Positions 17,733 through 26,371 are shown, numbered from the stretch's first letter. The stretch: DNA of 64,000 bases from Syntrophomonas sp. (GCA_016841875.1 JAENYG010000003.1:1-64000); one strand, 5' to 3'. A program made the numbers and translations. The notes: a model not told the origin generated them from the letters alone.

Positions 17733-18691
17733 TGCAGTGGTCTTGGAAACTGGATTGGGCAAAAAAGCGTGAAGCATTGCTCTTGTTAACCATAATTGTG
17801 CTGGGAATAATTATTTCCAATCAATCTCCCGAGTTTTTACATGCTAAAAACCTGGCCAATATCCTGGCAAACAATGCTATGTACGGCATTATGGCTATTG
17901 GTATGACATTGATAATAGTAACGGGCAATATCGATGTTTCTGTAGGAGCACAGTTTGCGGTCATAGGAATTATAACTGGTACATTCGCTAACTTTGCAGA
18001 CAAAATAGGCATCTCAACACCAGCAGTCGTTTTTGCGGTAAGTATGATTATAGGAATGGTACTTGGCTTGATCAATGGATATCTGGTAGCAAAAATAAAG
18101 TTGCCTGCAGTAATAATTACTCTGGGCACCATGAGTATAATGAGAGGTTCTTTATTGCTGGTAACCAACGGTTCATGGGTAGCAACTATGCCCAAATGGT
18201 TTACGATAATCGCCAGTGTAAAGATCTGGGGACTGCATATACCAACTTATATCTGGCTTGTTACGGCAATCATTAGCTTCTTAATACTTCAATATACAGT
18301 ACTGGGAAGAAATGTCCTGGCGGTTGGGGGAAATCCAGTTGCAGCAACTAGAGTCGGAATCAATCAGGACACAGTCTATAAATTTGTTTTCGCTGCATTC
18401 GGTGCCATTATTGGAATAGGCAGCACAATATATATAGCTCAACTTGGAAGTGCCCAACCTGTCGCCGGTATGGGTTATGAAATGACATTGATCGCAGCAG
18501 CCATACTGGGCGGCAATAGTTTTTACGGAGGCAAGGCTTCGCTGTTGGGAACTTGTCTAGGGGTAATTCTCCTGGGAGAAGTAAATAATGCACTGGTATT
18601 AATGCGTATTTCGGTATACTGGCAGAGTTTTGTAACCGGGTTGATAATAATAATTGCCATTATATTTTCAAATAAGAAGGATATAAATTAG
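17732..18691 (+). CDS. ABC importer permease 1 (LsrC/RbsC type)
   Basis: A 319-residue inner-membrane permease of the BPD_transp_2 family with eight to ten hydrophobic segments. The family motif TGNIDVSVGAQ lies near residue 65, followed by INGYLVAKIKLPAVIITLGTMSIMRG, and AAAILGGNSFYGGKASLLGT near 255 is the C-terminal signature. Its ATG overlaps the ATPase stop by one base. It pairs with the different permease at 18723. Confidence 0.92.
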   Translation: MQWSWKLDWAKKREALLLLTIIVLGIIISNQSPEFLHAKNLANILANNAMYGIMAIGMTLIIVTGNIDVSVGAQFAVIGIITGTFANFADKIGISTPAVVFAVSMIIGMVLGLINGYLVAKIKLPAVIITLGTMSIMRGSLLLVTNGSWVATMPKWFTIIASVKIWGLHIPTYIWLVTAIISFLILQYTVLGRNVLAVGGNPVAATRVGINQDTVYKFVFAAFGAIIGIGSTIYIAQLGSAQPVAGMGYEMTLIAAAILGGNSFYGGKASLLGTCLGVILLGEVNNALVLMRISVYWQSFVTGLIIIIAIIFSNKKDIN

Positions 18692-18722
18692 AAGGACTCA
18701 TGGAGGGATAACCAGACCTATT

Positions 18723-19649
18723 ATGATCAAAAAATATGGAAATGAAATGACATTGCTGCTGCTAATAATTATTCTGGTCTTGATTTTTTCAATATTCAGC
18801 AGCAATTTTTTTAAGCTTGGTAATATTACGCAGATATCCGCTCAAATGGTGGAACTTTCATTGTTAACATTGGGTATGAGTGTATGTATTATATCTGGCG
18901 GTTTTGATTTATCTATCGGAGCCATGACTGGATTAGGATCTGTCAGTCTCGCAATGCTGTTAAAGACAGGAATGAATATGTGGTCTTCTATATTACTAGT
19001 ACTATTATTGCTGCTTATCTGCGGATTATTAAACGGCTCTTTGATTGGGTTTCTTAGGATAAATCCTATGCTTGTTACCCTGGGAACATCTTCCTTGTAT
19101 ACAGGATTAGCCCTGGTCTTTTCGAGAGGCACGGCCATTTCAAATCTACCTGAACAGTTTTCTATGTTTGGCCAATATTATGTCTGGATCATCCCCTATC
19201 AGGCTTTGATACTTTTGATTGGATTAATAACCTCAGTAATTTTATTAAATTTCACCATATGGGGACGCAGAGTATATCTTATTGGCAGCAATCCGGATGT
19301 TGCTCGCTTTGCAGGAATCAACTGTGGCTATAACCTGATGCTGGTATATGTATATTCTGCCGTTCTTGCCTTTTTGGCAGCACTGGTCTTGACTTCGCGT
19401 GTAGCAACCGGACGGGCTGACCTGGGTGATACCTACGTTTTACAGAGTGTTTCGGCAGCAGTATTCGGAGGTGTCGGAATTAGCGGAGGTTCCGGCACTG
19501 TGTTGGGAGCAGTTCTAGGGGTAACAATATTTGCGATTATTTCTAACGGATTTAATATGCTTGATTTTTCACCATACGCGCAACAGATTGTGATTGGCTG
19601 CACACTTATAGCAGTTCTTGCTTACAGAATGTGGCTCTCAACAAAATAA
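18723..19649 (+). CDS. ABC importer permease 2 (LsrD/RhaP type)
   Basis: A 308-residue BPD_transp_2 permease with the motif SGGFDLSIGAMTGLGS and, near the end, VFGGVGISGGSGTVLG. Having two unlike permease genes is typical of the Lsr (autoinducer-2) and Rha (rhamnose) importers and not of ribose or xylose systems, which use one. The start ATG has GGAGGGAT upstream. It lies 31 bases after permease 1. Confidence 0.9.
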   Translation: MIKKYGNEMTLLLLIIILVLIFSIFSSNFFKLGNITQISAQMVELSLLTLGMSVCIISGGFDLSIGAMTGLGSVSLAMLLKTGMNMWSSILLVLLLLLICGLLNGSLIGFLRINPMLVTLGTSSLYTGLALVFSRGTAISNLPEQFSMFGQYYVWIIPYQALILLIGLITSVILLNFTIWGRRVYLIGSNPDVARFAGINCGYNLMLVYVYSAVLAFLAALVLTSRVATGRADLGDTYVLQSVSAAVFGGVGISGGSGTVLGAVLGVTIFAIISNGFNMLDFSPYAQQIVIGCTLIAVLAYRMWLSTK

Positions 19650-19728
19650 AATAATATTGTGTGGAGAAGTGCACAGTTTTATATAAATCATCAAAATAAG
19701 AATAAGCAAGGGGAAAGGAAGGGAAGTA

Positions 19729-20751
19729 ATGAAAAAAATAAAGTCGATTATCTCTATTTTACTAGTACTGGCCTTGATGTTTTCTATAGGTGGTTGTGCT
19801 AAAGATTCAACAACAGATCAAACTGAAACAGAAGTTAAGGGTAAAATTGCATTTGTAACATTTTCCGCTGGTGTACCTTACTTTGAAGTGGGTGCAGCCG
19901 GCGCAATAGAGGCCGGTGAAGCTCTTGGTTATGAGGTTGTATATAAAGGACCTGCTGAAGCAGATTCTGCAGCTGAAATTCAAATAATCAACGACCTGAT
20001 CAGTCAAGGTGAAGTCGATGCCATAGTGGCTGCTTGTATGGATTCGTCATCAATTGTTCCTTCCCTAAAAAAAGCACGGGAAGCTGGAATTAAAGTAGTA
20101 ACCTGGGATCTTGACTGCGAACCAGAAGGTCGTGACTACTATGCCGGCTTAATGGACCTCGTCATTTTGGGTAATGCCTGGGTAGACAGCATGGTAAGAA
20201 GCATTGGAGATAGTGGGCAATATGCAATTATTGCAGCTACTCTAACCAACGAATTTATGAGCAGCAGAATCGAAAACATGAAAGAATATGCTGCAGAGAA
20301 GTATCCTGATCTTGAATTAGTGACAGTAGAATCCTGTGATGCAGATCCGCAGAAAGCATACCAGATCTCTAAGGACTTGATTACCACATATCCTGATCTT
20401 AAATGTATTGCCACAATATCTACTGAAGCATTCGGTTCGGCTGCCAAAGCAATCGAAGACGAAGGCAAGATAGGTGAAATTTATGTTGTTGGCGGGATCA
20501 CTCCCAGTCTGGCCAAATCATCATTTGAAAGCGGTGCTGCTTTAGAATCAGTTCTCTGGGATCCCGGAAAATGGGCAGGCTTTGCCGTGACTATTGCAGC
20601 TCAGTTAGTCGAAGGAAAAACCTATAATACCGAACTCGGAAAAGTTGATATTCCAGGTTACCCAGAAGCTGAACTTGTATCTGCAGATACTCTTTATTAC
20701 TATGAGCTATTAACCTTTACTCCTGATAATGTTGACCAATATGACTTCTAA
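19729..20751 (+). CDS. ABC importer substrate-binding lipoprotein (LsrB/RhaS type)
   Basis: A 340-residue periplasmic-binding-protein-type lipoprotein. The signal peptide ends in the lipobox SIGGC (Cys 23). The mature part is a peripla_BP_4 fold: KIAFVTFSAGVPYFEVGAAGAIEA, VDAIVAACMDSSSIVPSLKKAREAGIKVVTWD and KCIATISTEAFGSAAKAI, then a C-terminal VLWDPGKWAGFAV typical of LsrB/RhaS. It should capture a sugar-like ligand outside the membrane. The gene order ATPase-permease-permease-binding protein is that of lsrACDB, but no lsrK, lsrF or lsrG is present, so autoinducer-2 is not favoured. Confidence 0.9.
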   Translation: MKKIKSIISILLVLALMFSIGGCAKDSTTDQTETEVKGKIAFVTFSAGVPYFEVGAAGAIEAGEALGYEVVYKGPAEADSAAEIQIINDLISQGEVDAIVAACMDSSSIVPSLKKAREAGIKVVTWDLDCEPEGRDYYAGLMDLVILGNAWVDSMVRSIGDSGQYAIIAATLTNEFMSSRIENMKEYAAEKYPDLELVTVESCDADPQKAYQISKDLITTYPDLKCIATISTEAFGSAAKAIEDEGKIGEIYVVGGITPSLAKSSFESGAALESVLWDPGKWAGFAVTIAAQLVEGKTYNTELGKVDIPGYPEAELVSADTLYYYELLTFTPDNVDQYDF

Positions 20752-20768
20752 TCGATAAAGGATAAAGA

Positions 20769-20802
20769 GGCTGTGCCTAAACTTAAGTTTTAGGCGCAGC
20801 CC
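20769..20802. terminator. hairpin ending the importer operon
   Basis: GGCTGTGCCTAAA pairs with TTTAGGCGCAGCC (one mismatch) around a short loop. It has no U-tract. It may instead be the end of the IS1182 remnant that follows. Confidence 0.5.
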
Positions 20803-20870
20803 ATATTATAGTAAACAGAATACACAAATTTGCAGGGAGATTAAATGCAGCACAAGAAAATGGCATCCTC

Positions 20871-21206
20871 CTACCTCATGGCAGCCACTATTTTTCTCAT
20901 ATTATGGGCGATACAATGTAACCCCCATTCTAGATCTACCTTATTTAGTCCTTTAAGTACAAATCGTCGTATACCGAAGTTGCCCTTTATATTGCCAAAG
21001 ACACTTTCTACTTCTACGGGCCGTAAGCTCCTCATCTGCAGCCCGTATTCACTGATTAAATTAGCACTTGTTTTCTCTTTGATTTCATTACCGCGCCTAT
21101 TAATGTATATTCGTCTATTGTAGTCAGGGTTATCGTTTTTTTGGTACAACACTCACGGTAAGGGCGATCTTTACAATTATCACTTTCATAGACTCGGATT
21201 AAGCTT
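20871..21206 (-). pseudogene. IS1182-family transposase, C-terminal remnant
   Basis: The minus strand encodes the last part of an IS1182-type transposase. From 21206 it reads YESDNCKDRPYRECC, the cysteine-rich patch of the family, then shifts frame near 21150. It continues as ISEYGLQMRSLRPVEVESVF, NIKGNFGIRRFVLKGLNKV and WGLHCIAHNMRK, the conserved C-terminus. The N-terminal two-thirds are missing. It is a dead fragment between the importer operon and the arsenite exporter. Confidence 0.85.
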
Positions 21207-21256
21207 AGAAGCAGGCGAAGATTTAATTTATTATTTTATTAATATAAAATTATTTA

Positions 21257-21280
21257 TAGCATAATTATATAATTATGCTA
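21257..21280. promoter_or_regulatory. perfect 24-base palindrome upstream of acr3, candidate ArsR-type operator
   Basis: The 12-base arm TAGCATAATTAT is followed at once by its exact reverse complement, and TATTAT follows. It lies about 145 bases before the exporter start in very AT-rich DNA. ArsR/SmtB repressors bind AT-rich dyads of this size in ars promoters. The link is inferred; no arsR gene is in the window. Confidence 0.4.
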
Positions 21281-21425
21281 TATTATAGACAAATGTAGTT
21301 AATGAAGCTTAATAAATATCGCATTTTTTTATCATCGCAGTATGTGATTGAGCTTGTATTGCTTTAAACTTCCATCTGTAGTACAGAAATAACAATGTGA
21401 GGATATTAATGAGGAGGGGTTTGTT

Positions 21426-22487
21426 TTGGAAAAAACACTGGCATCTAAATTATCGTTTTTAGATCGTTTTTTAACTATCTGGATTTTCTTGGCTATGTTT
21501 ATCGGTGTGGCTTTGGGATATGTATTCCCTGGCTTCGCTGGCTTTCTAAAAAGCCTTTCGGTAGGCACAACGTCCATCCCTATAGCTATTGGGCTTATTA
21601 TAATGATGTATCCACCTCTGGCCCGGGTAAAATATGAAGAACTGGGAAAGGTTTTTAAAAATCGAAGAGTATTAGGCTTATCTCTCCTGCAAAACTGGAT
21701 AATTGGCCCTATTCTAATGTTTGTTTTGGCCATTCTTCTTCTGCCAGATTACCCGGAATATATGGTAGGGATCATCCTCATTGGTCTGGCCCGGTGCATT
21801 GCCATGGTAATAGTTTGGAATACCCTGGCCAATGGAGACAATGAATATGCTGCTGCTCTGGTAGCTTTTAATTCCATCTTCCAGGTAATCTTCTATTCAG
21901 TCTATGCTTATTTCTTCATAACCCTTGTACCAGACTGGCTGGGGATAGGTGGTATGGAAGTGAAGGTATCTATGGCCGAAGTTGCCAAAAGCGTTGCCAT
22001 CTACCTGGGTATACCATTTGCCGCTGGCTTCTTGACTCGCTATTTCCTGCGTCCAAGCAAAGGGGCAGAGTGGTATGATGGGAAATTCGTTCCCAAGTCA
22101 GGACCGATTGCGTTATATGCTTTATTATTTACTATCGTAGTTATGTTCTCTTTAAAGGGACAATATATAGTTTCACTGCCTCTGGACGTAGTCAGAATTG
22201 CTATTCCTCTTTTAATTTATTTTGTGGTCATGTTCAGTATTTCTTTCTTTGTGTCTAAGAAAATGGGAATCAACTATGAACAGACCACATCTCTCTCATT
22301 TACTGCAGCGAGCAACAATTTTGAATTAGCGATAGCTGTGGCTGTAGCTGTCTTTGGTATTAACTCCGGTCAGGCGTTTGCAGCCGTTGTGGGACCGTTG
22401 ATTGAAGTGCCAGTAATGATCGCTCTGGTCAATGTGGCTCTAAAGTGGAAGAAAGCATATTTTTCGGGCAGCAGGGAGACAGCTTAA
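21426..22487 (+). CDS. acr3: ACR3-family arsenite efflux transporter
   Basis: A 353-residue membrane protein with ten hydrophobic segments, the normal size for ACR3/ArsB (bile/arsenite/riboflavin transporter group). It exports arsenite using the membrane potential. Diagnostic parts are [34 protein letters not shown]-like [14 protein letters not shown] with the family's essential Cys, and [24 protein letters not shown] start with AGGAGGGG upstream. It has no neighbouring arsR or arsC; the ArsC-like gene at 10072 lacks arsenate-reductase residues. Confidence 0.93.
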   Translation: MEKTLASKLSFLDRFLTIWIFLAMFIGVALGYVFPGFAGFLKSLSVGTTSIPIAIGLIIMMYPPLARVKYEELGKVFKNRRVLGLSLLQNWIIGPILMFVLAILLLPDYPEYMVGIILIGLARCIAMVIVWNTLANGDNEYAAALVAFNSIFQVIFYSVYAYFFITLVPDWLGIGGMEVKVSMAEVAKSVAIYLGIPFAAGFLTRYFLRPSKGAEWYDGKFVPKSGPIALYALLFTIVVMFSLKGQYIVSLPLDVVRIAIPLLIYFVVMFSISFFVSKKMGINYEQTTSLSFTAASNNFELAIAVAVAVFGINSGQAFAAVVGPLIEVPVMIALVNVALKWKKAYFSGSRETA

Positions 22488-22505
22488 ATGTTTAACATAA
22501 TATTA

Positions 22506-22537
22506 AGGGGAAATCCAGGTATTCCCGGGTTTCCCCT
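22506..22537. terminator. hairpin between convergent acr3 and flavoprotein genes
   Basis: AGGGGAAATCC pairs with GGGTTTCCCCT around AGGTATTCCC. It has no long U-tract and serves either or both genes. Confidence 0.55.
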
Positions 22538-22575
22538 ATGTTCGAATATACTATGATTACCCAAAAAGTTCACCT

Positions 22576-24270
22576 TTAGACCTCAGTTGCATTTTTCCCT
22601 GCCAGCCAGCCGAAAGTGAGAGCACGTCCGTGACTGTTGCCTGGGAGTATGTTGGGATAGTCATTAGCATAGTAGCATCCGGAAACATTGCCCACCGCAT
22701 ATAGTCCAGGAATGGCTTTCAATTCAGTATCCAGGACCTGAAGTTTATCATTGACCTTCAGGCCACCCAGTGTGACCAGCAGGGTTGATCCGGTTTGAAC
22801 TGCATAGAATGGTGCTTTTTCTATGGTGGTCAAACATTCGGGACGTTTACCAAAATCAAGATCCTTGCCCTGTTTTGCCAGTTCGTTGTACCTGGCTACA
22901 TTTGCTTGGAATGTCTCAACCGGCACTTCCATTTTCTCAGCCAATCCCTCAATAGTATCAGCACTTTTTATAGTTTCATCTGCTATCAAACCCTGGATTT
23001 CCTCCTCGCTGTGTAAGGCTGCTGGAGGTATCATCCTTTTGCATGCTATCTGTTCAAATATGGGTGCTTCCTCCGGCCACTTGGCATCAAATACTACCCA
23101 TTTCAAATGATCGGGCTGCTGGCACACAGCATTACAATTGTAACCATAGGGCAGGTCTTCATTGGAAAAACGTTCCCCATTAAGATTCACATACAACCAG
23201 GGCTGACGGGTGAGGGGAACAGGTTTGCCCCCCGGGCGGCCTATTACACCCTGGTCAAAGTACATAGGAGCATGAGGCAGTTCATCCATCGCTCCACCGA
23301 TCCACAGACCCATTTTATGGCCATCCCCGGTATTGACCGTACCAGGATAGGCTATATCATATATATATTCTGATGAAGGTATGTATTTTTTTAGCATCTC
23401 AGGATTATTTCCATAATCGCCAGTAGCCAGAATAACTCCTTTGCCGGCGTTGAACTTAATATAAGATCCGTCCTCAGCTTTAGCAATTACACCGCTTACT
23501 TTGCCCTGATCGTCTCTAACCAGCTGCTCGGCCGGCGTTTTCCATTGGATATCGACGCCATATTTCTGGGCATTATTCTCCAGCACCCATTTCATAGCCG
23601 CTTGTTTAGGGGAGGTGCCGGTGGGGGCAGAAGCCATGGCTTCGTCAGTGGCATTGAAAGCAAAGGCCATGGTTGAAAAATGATTCCAGGTTGCACCATG
23701 TATAGTCTGTTCTGCAAGGGGAACTGGGTTAGCCTTAATTCCGACCGACTCTGCTTTTTCTACCAGCCAGTCTACAGCAGCCCCGCTGTAGTCAGCCCAG
23801 AGTGAAACCACCCTTTGGTCAGCCTTATATCCCCCAAATCTCATTATTTCTCTTACCGCAGCGTCCCGGTCAACTTCATTACCGATGGATTTTTGCAGCT
23901 TACTGCCAATGGCGCCATAATCTATTCCCCGCAGGGCCGGGACGGTTCCCTTTTCCAGCAAGATTACCTTGGCTCCTGCCTCAGCAGCTGATATAGCGGA
24001 GCAGAAGCCAGACAACCCACCCCCGACTACTACTACATCAGCAGTAACGGTAGATTTAATTTCACTGTCTGGGATCGGTTCTGGTGGGGTTTCAAAACTT
24101 ACATTCTCAGTGGTCTCATTCTCAGTTTCTGTCTCTGTCTTGGGGGCACAACCTGGCAGCATAGCAGCGGAAGCGACTCCAACTGTACCAATAGCTGCAC
24201 CTTTAATAAACTGTCTCCTGGAGATTCCCTGTTCTGATACTTCTTGGATACTCTTATTCTCCTCACTCAT
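22576..24270 (-). CDS. Tat-exported FAD-dependent oxidoreductase (fumarate reductase flavoprotein family)
   Basis: A 564-residue secreted flavoprotein. The N-terminus has a Tat signal (SRRQFIKGAAIG) followed by a lipobox (MLPGC), so it is probably folded inside, exported and lipid-anchored. After a Thr/Glu-rich linker, residues about 78 on form an FAD_binding_2 domain: ADVVVVGGGLSGFCSAISAAEAGAKVILLEK, GVILATGDYG, and the C-terminal GLYAVGNVSG and LPGNSHGRALTFGWLAG. It belongs with fumarate/urocanate/acrylate-type reductases but has no FMN-binding or cytochrome domain of its own. The electron donor and acceptor are unknown. RBS AGGAGGTCT. A long dyad lies at 24362. Confidence 0.9.
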   Translation of the reverse strand: MSEENKSIQEVSEQGISRRQFIKGAAIGTVGVASAAMLPGCAPKTETETENETTENVSFETPPEPIPDSEIKSTVTADVVVVGGGLSGFCSAISAAEAGAKVILLEKGTVPALRGIDYGAIGSKLQKSIGNEVDRDAAVREIMRFGGYKADQRVVSLWADYSGAAVDWLVEKAESVGIKANPVPLAEQTIHGATWNHFSTMAFAFNATDEAMASAPTGTSPKQAAMKWVLENNAQKYGVDIQWKTPAEQLVRDDQGKVSGVIAKAEDGSYIKFNAGKGVILATGDYGNNPEMLKKYIPSSEYIYDIAYPGTVNTGDGHKMGLWIGGAMDELPHAPMYFDQGVIGRPGGKPVPLTRQPWLYVNLNGERFSNEDLPYGYNCNAVCQQPDHLKWVVFDAKWPEEAPIFEQIACKRMIPPAALHSEEEIQGLIADETIKSADTIEGLAEKMEVPVETFQANVARYNELAKQGKDLDFGKRPECLTTIEKAPFYAVQTGSTLLVTLGGLKVNDKLQVLDTELKAIPGLYAVGNVSGCYYANDYPNILPGNSHGRALTFGWLAGKNATEV

Positions 24271-24361
24271 AATCAGACCTCCTCTTTCTTTAGAATTGCA
24301 TCATACAGCACCCAATGTAACGTCACTACTTCTTCAATAAGAATTATTTATCGAGGTATAC

Positions 24362-24390
24362 AATTACAACTTTGCTAGAAAGTTGTAATT
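24362..24390. promoter_or_regulatory. 12-base inverted repeat upstream of the flavoprotein gene, candidate operator
   Basis: Arms AATTACAACTTT and AAAGTTGTAATT are perfect, with loop GCTAG. It lies 92 bases upstream of the minus-strand flavoprotein start and may bind a dimeric repressor. It is followed on the plus strand by TTTT, so a terminator is the alternative. Confidence 0.4.
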
Positions 24391-24456
24391 TTTAGTACTG
24401 ATAATCCAAGAGGATATCTTTTTAACTAATTGTAAACTCGTAATTCACAGGAGGGA

Positions 24457-24603
24457 ATGGAATCTGGTATCAAAAACATGTTTTTAATCGGTTACGCTGG
24501 ACGGGACACGACAACTCAAAGAGACATCAAGAAGATATTAGACGATGATCTATTTATACAATCTGCATATCAAAATCAACAAAATGTGAGAAGAGCCAAA
24601 TAG
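24457..24603 (+). CDS. possible small ORF, 48 aa
   Basis: ATG 24457 follows AGGAGGG but at only one to two bases, which is too close; ATG 24478 lies further downstream and would give a 41-residue peptide beginning MFLIGYAGRD. The rest is polar (TTTQRDIKKILDDDLFIQS). I do not recognise it. It stands between the divergent side of the flavoprotein gene and lepB. It may be a remnant or chance. Confidence 0.2.
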   Translation: MESGIKNMFLIGYAGRDTTTQRDIKKILDDDLFIQSAYQNQQNVRRAK

Positions 24604-24615
24604 AAATTAACCTTA

Positions 24616-24648
24616 CAGCCCTTTCTTTTATTTTATAAGAAAGAGCTG
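24616..24648 (-). terminator. hairpin at the end of the lepB operon
   Basis: CAGCCCTTTCTT and AAGAAAGAGCTG pair (one mismatch) around TTATTTTAT. It lies 24 bases past the lepB stop on the minus strand. The U-tract is weak. Confidence 0.55.
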
Positions 24649-24671
24649 TTGAAGGCAATCAGGTACTAAGT

Positions 24672-25202
24672 TTATCGTTGGAGAGTATGTACATGATTCA
24701 GCGGCCAGTAGGTGACAAAGGCTTTACCAATAAGGTGGTCACGGGTAAGCCAGGCACCCCACAGATGGCTGTCATAACTGGAATTGCGATTATCTCCCAT
24801 TACGAAATAGCTGTCTGGAGGAACGACTGCCGGGCCAAATCGATAATCCATAGGTGCGGCCACATAGGGTTCCTCTTGCACCTGATCATTAACATAGAGC
24901 TGACCTTTTTTAATTTCTACTTTATCACCTGGCACAGCAACCAGTCTTTTTACGAAATCATCTTTAGCATTGATTTCATCTGGTGGTTGGAAGACTATAA
25001 TATCTCCCTTTTGGGGTTCTTCAAAATAGTATATCAATTTGTTGACCATAAGGCGGTCCTGGAGTTGTATAGTAGGCAGCATTGACCCGGTTGGAACTAT
25101 CCGCCCTTCAACGATCCAGGTTCTTAAAACCATAGCCAGAACAAAAGAAATAAGTATAATACTGAACAATTCTTTTATGAATCCGCGAAATTCGTTATTC
25201 AT
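24672..25202 (-). CDS. lepB: signal peptidase I
   Basis: A 176-residue type I signal peptidase, of the short Gram-positive form. One membrane anchor covers about residues 10-28. The catalytic serine is S40 in VPTGSMLPTI and the general-base lysine is K85 in FVKRLVAVPGD. The later VMGDNRNSSYDSHLWG box is complete. It cleaves signal peptides from Sec- and Tat-exported proteins at the outer face of the membrane. Its ATG overlaps the end of the 25195 gene by eight bases, and it is the third gene of the ECF sigma operon, which suggests induction under envelope stress. Confidence 0.95.
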   Translation of the reverse strand: MNNEFRGFIKELFSIILISFVLAMVLRTWIVEGRIVPTGSMLPTIQLQDRLMVNKLIYYFEEPQKGDIIVFQPPDEINAKDDFVKRLVAVPGDKVEIKKGQLYVNDQVQEEPYVAAPMDYRFGPAVVPPDSYFVMGDNRNSSYDSHLWGAWLTRDHLIGKAFVTYWPLNHVHTLQR

Positions 25203-25563
25203 AATTCACCTCGAAACATTTTCTGATCTGGATGGAACCCCGATACTTCATGAAAAGGTAGGTCAAAACAACCGTTAAAGCTAATGTTTGAGCTAGCGCA
25301 AATTGTGGTTGAGAAATATCGCTGACCAGGTAAGCAGCGGCAGCAATCGGGCAGCTGGCAAACAGCAGCCATATGCAAGCCATAACAGCTGCTGCAAATC
25401 CACAAGCAGTACGGGTCAAACGCCTTTTTCGTTCCTGTAATGCTAAATGGGTAATCATGTCATGCAGCTGAGCTGATTTTCCTGATGGTAAATCCCCTTG
25501 TTCAGCCCAACTATTTAAAGCGGTTTTCAGCCATATATCCATATCATCTGGTGCTGATTTCAT
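25195..25563 (-). CDS. small membrane protein, candidate anti-sigma factor
   Basis: A 122-residue protein starting two bases after the ECF sigma gene's stop. A soluble N-terminal part of about 50 residues (DDMDIWLKTALNSWAEQGDLP, then LHDMITHLALQERKRR) precedes two hydrophobic segments at about 53-77 and 86-105. Position, size and topology match an anti-sigma factor that would hold the sigma factor at the membrane. It lacks the HxxxCxxC zinc motif, so the role is inferred from context only. Confidence 0.6.
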   Translation of the reverse strand: MKSAPDDMDIWLKTALNSWAEQGDLPSGKSAQLHDMITHLALQERKRRLTRTACGFAAAVMACIWLLFASCPIAAAAYLVSDISQPQFALAQTLALTVVLTYLFMKYRGSIQIRKCFEVNYE

Positions 25564-25564
25564 T

Positions 25565-26104
25565 TTAGTTTGCTCCTTTCAAGTTATCATCCTGCAGCTT
25601 TTGCCGCATGCGGGTATGAGCAGTATTAAGACGAGACTTGACCGTTCCCAGGGAGATACCAAGGTCTCTGGCGATCTCGTTCAGGGTAAGGTCACCCAGA
25701 TATCTCAGTACAATTACTTTGCGGTGTTCCTCTCCCAGGTCCATGACTACATCCCATACCAGGCTTATATCGCGTCCAGCATGTTCAGAAATCTCCTGGA
25801 TACCCGTCATTTCTTGCGGGTCAATTGGGGTTACCCGCTTACGAGTTTTTAAGATGTTCAAGCTTTGATTGACCACTATTCTCTTTATCCAGGCCGGAAA
25901 AGCGGCAGCTCCACCTCTTAAAGTACTCCTTTTAGCCCAGGCTTTCTCTACTGTCTGCTGCATAGAATCCCATGCATCCTGCTCATTACCTAGTACAGCC
26001 AGGGCAATGCGAAAGAGCTTGCCTTCTTCCTTTTTTAATAATCTTAAGAACTCGTCCTCAACCAATACCTTGCTAACCCCGCAATCCAGAGTATTTATTT
26101 TCAT
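25565..26104 (-). CDS. ECF-family RNA polymerase sigma factor
   Basis: A 179-residue extracytoplasmic-function sigma factor. Region 2 covers about residues 20-90 (EGKLFRIALAVLGNEQDAWDSMQQTVEKAW) and region 4 covers 115-170 (LGEEHRKVIVLRYLGDLTLNEIARDLGISLGTVKSRLNTA, shown in parts elsewhere) with its helix-turn-helix. The ATG at 26104 has no clear ribosome site and lies very close to the promoter-like element at 26118. A weaker start is TTG 26065. It heads an operon with a candidate anti-sigma and lepB. Confidence 0.9.
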   Translation of the reverse strand: MKINTLDCGVSKVLVEDEFLRLLKKEEGKLFRIALAVLGNEQDAWDSMQQTVEKAWAKRSTLRGGAAAFPAWIKRIVVNQSLNILKTRKRVTPIDPQEMTGIQEISEHAGRDISLVWDVVMDLGEEHRKVIVLRYLGDLTLNEIARDLGISLGTVKSRLNTAHTRMRQKLQDDNLKGAN

Positions 26105-26117
26105 CTATATATAACAA

Positions 26118-26143
26118 GACAACGCAAAATGCAAAAAGGTTCA
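26118..26143 (-). promoter_or_regulatory. candidate ECF-type autoregulatory promoter
   Basis: On the minus strand TGAACC and TGTC are separated by exactly 16 bases, matching the general ECF pattern TGAAC-N16-[CT]GTC. It lies 14 bases ahead of the sigma factor ATG, so the transcript would have almost no leader. Confidence 0.5.
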
Positions 26144-26371
26144 TTTTAATAAAATATTCTGCCATCATAGGGCAATATTCTATTGCTATTATATATTTTT
26201 TAGATAAAAACTGGATAGGGGAGATGCCTGGCATTGTTATAAGCAAAAATAATAAATGGCAATCTATATACTATTAAAGCGGACAGATCAAGAACCTTAC
26301 CCTGTCGTACATGAGAAAATATATTTGAGGTACAATTATTTATAGTAACTCAATTAAAGGAGCTATTGGAC

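Noticed and set aside
16221-20751. Autoinducer-2 uptake operon
   Set aside because: Gene order fits lsrACDB, but lsrK, lsrR, lsrF and lsrG are absent and the neighbours are methyl-transfer genes; an Lsr/Rha-like importer for another ligand fits better.
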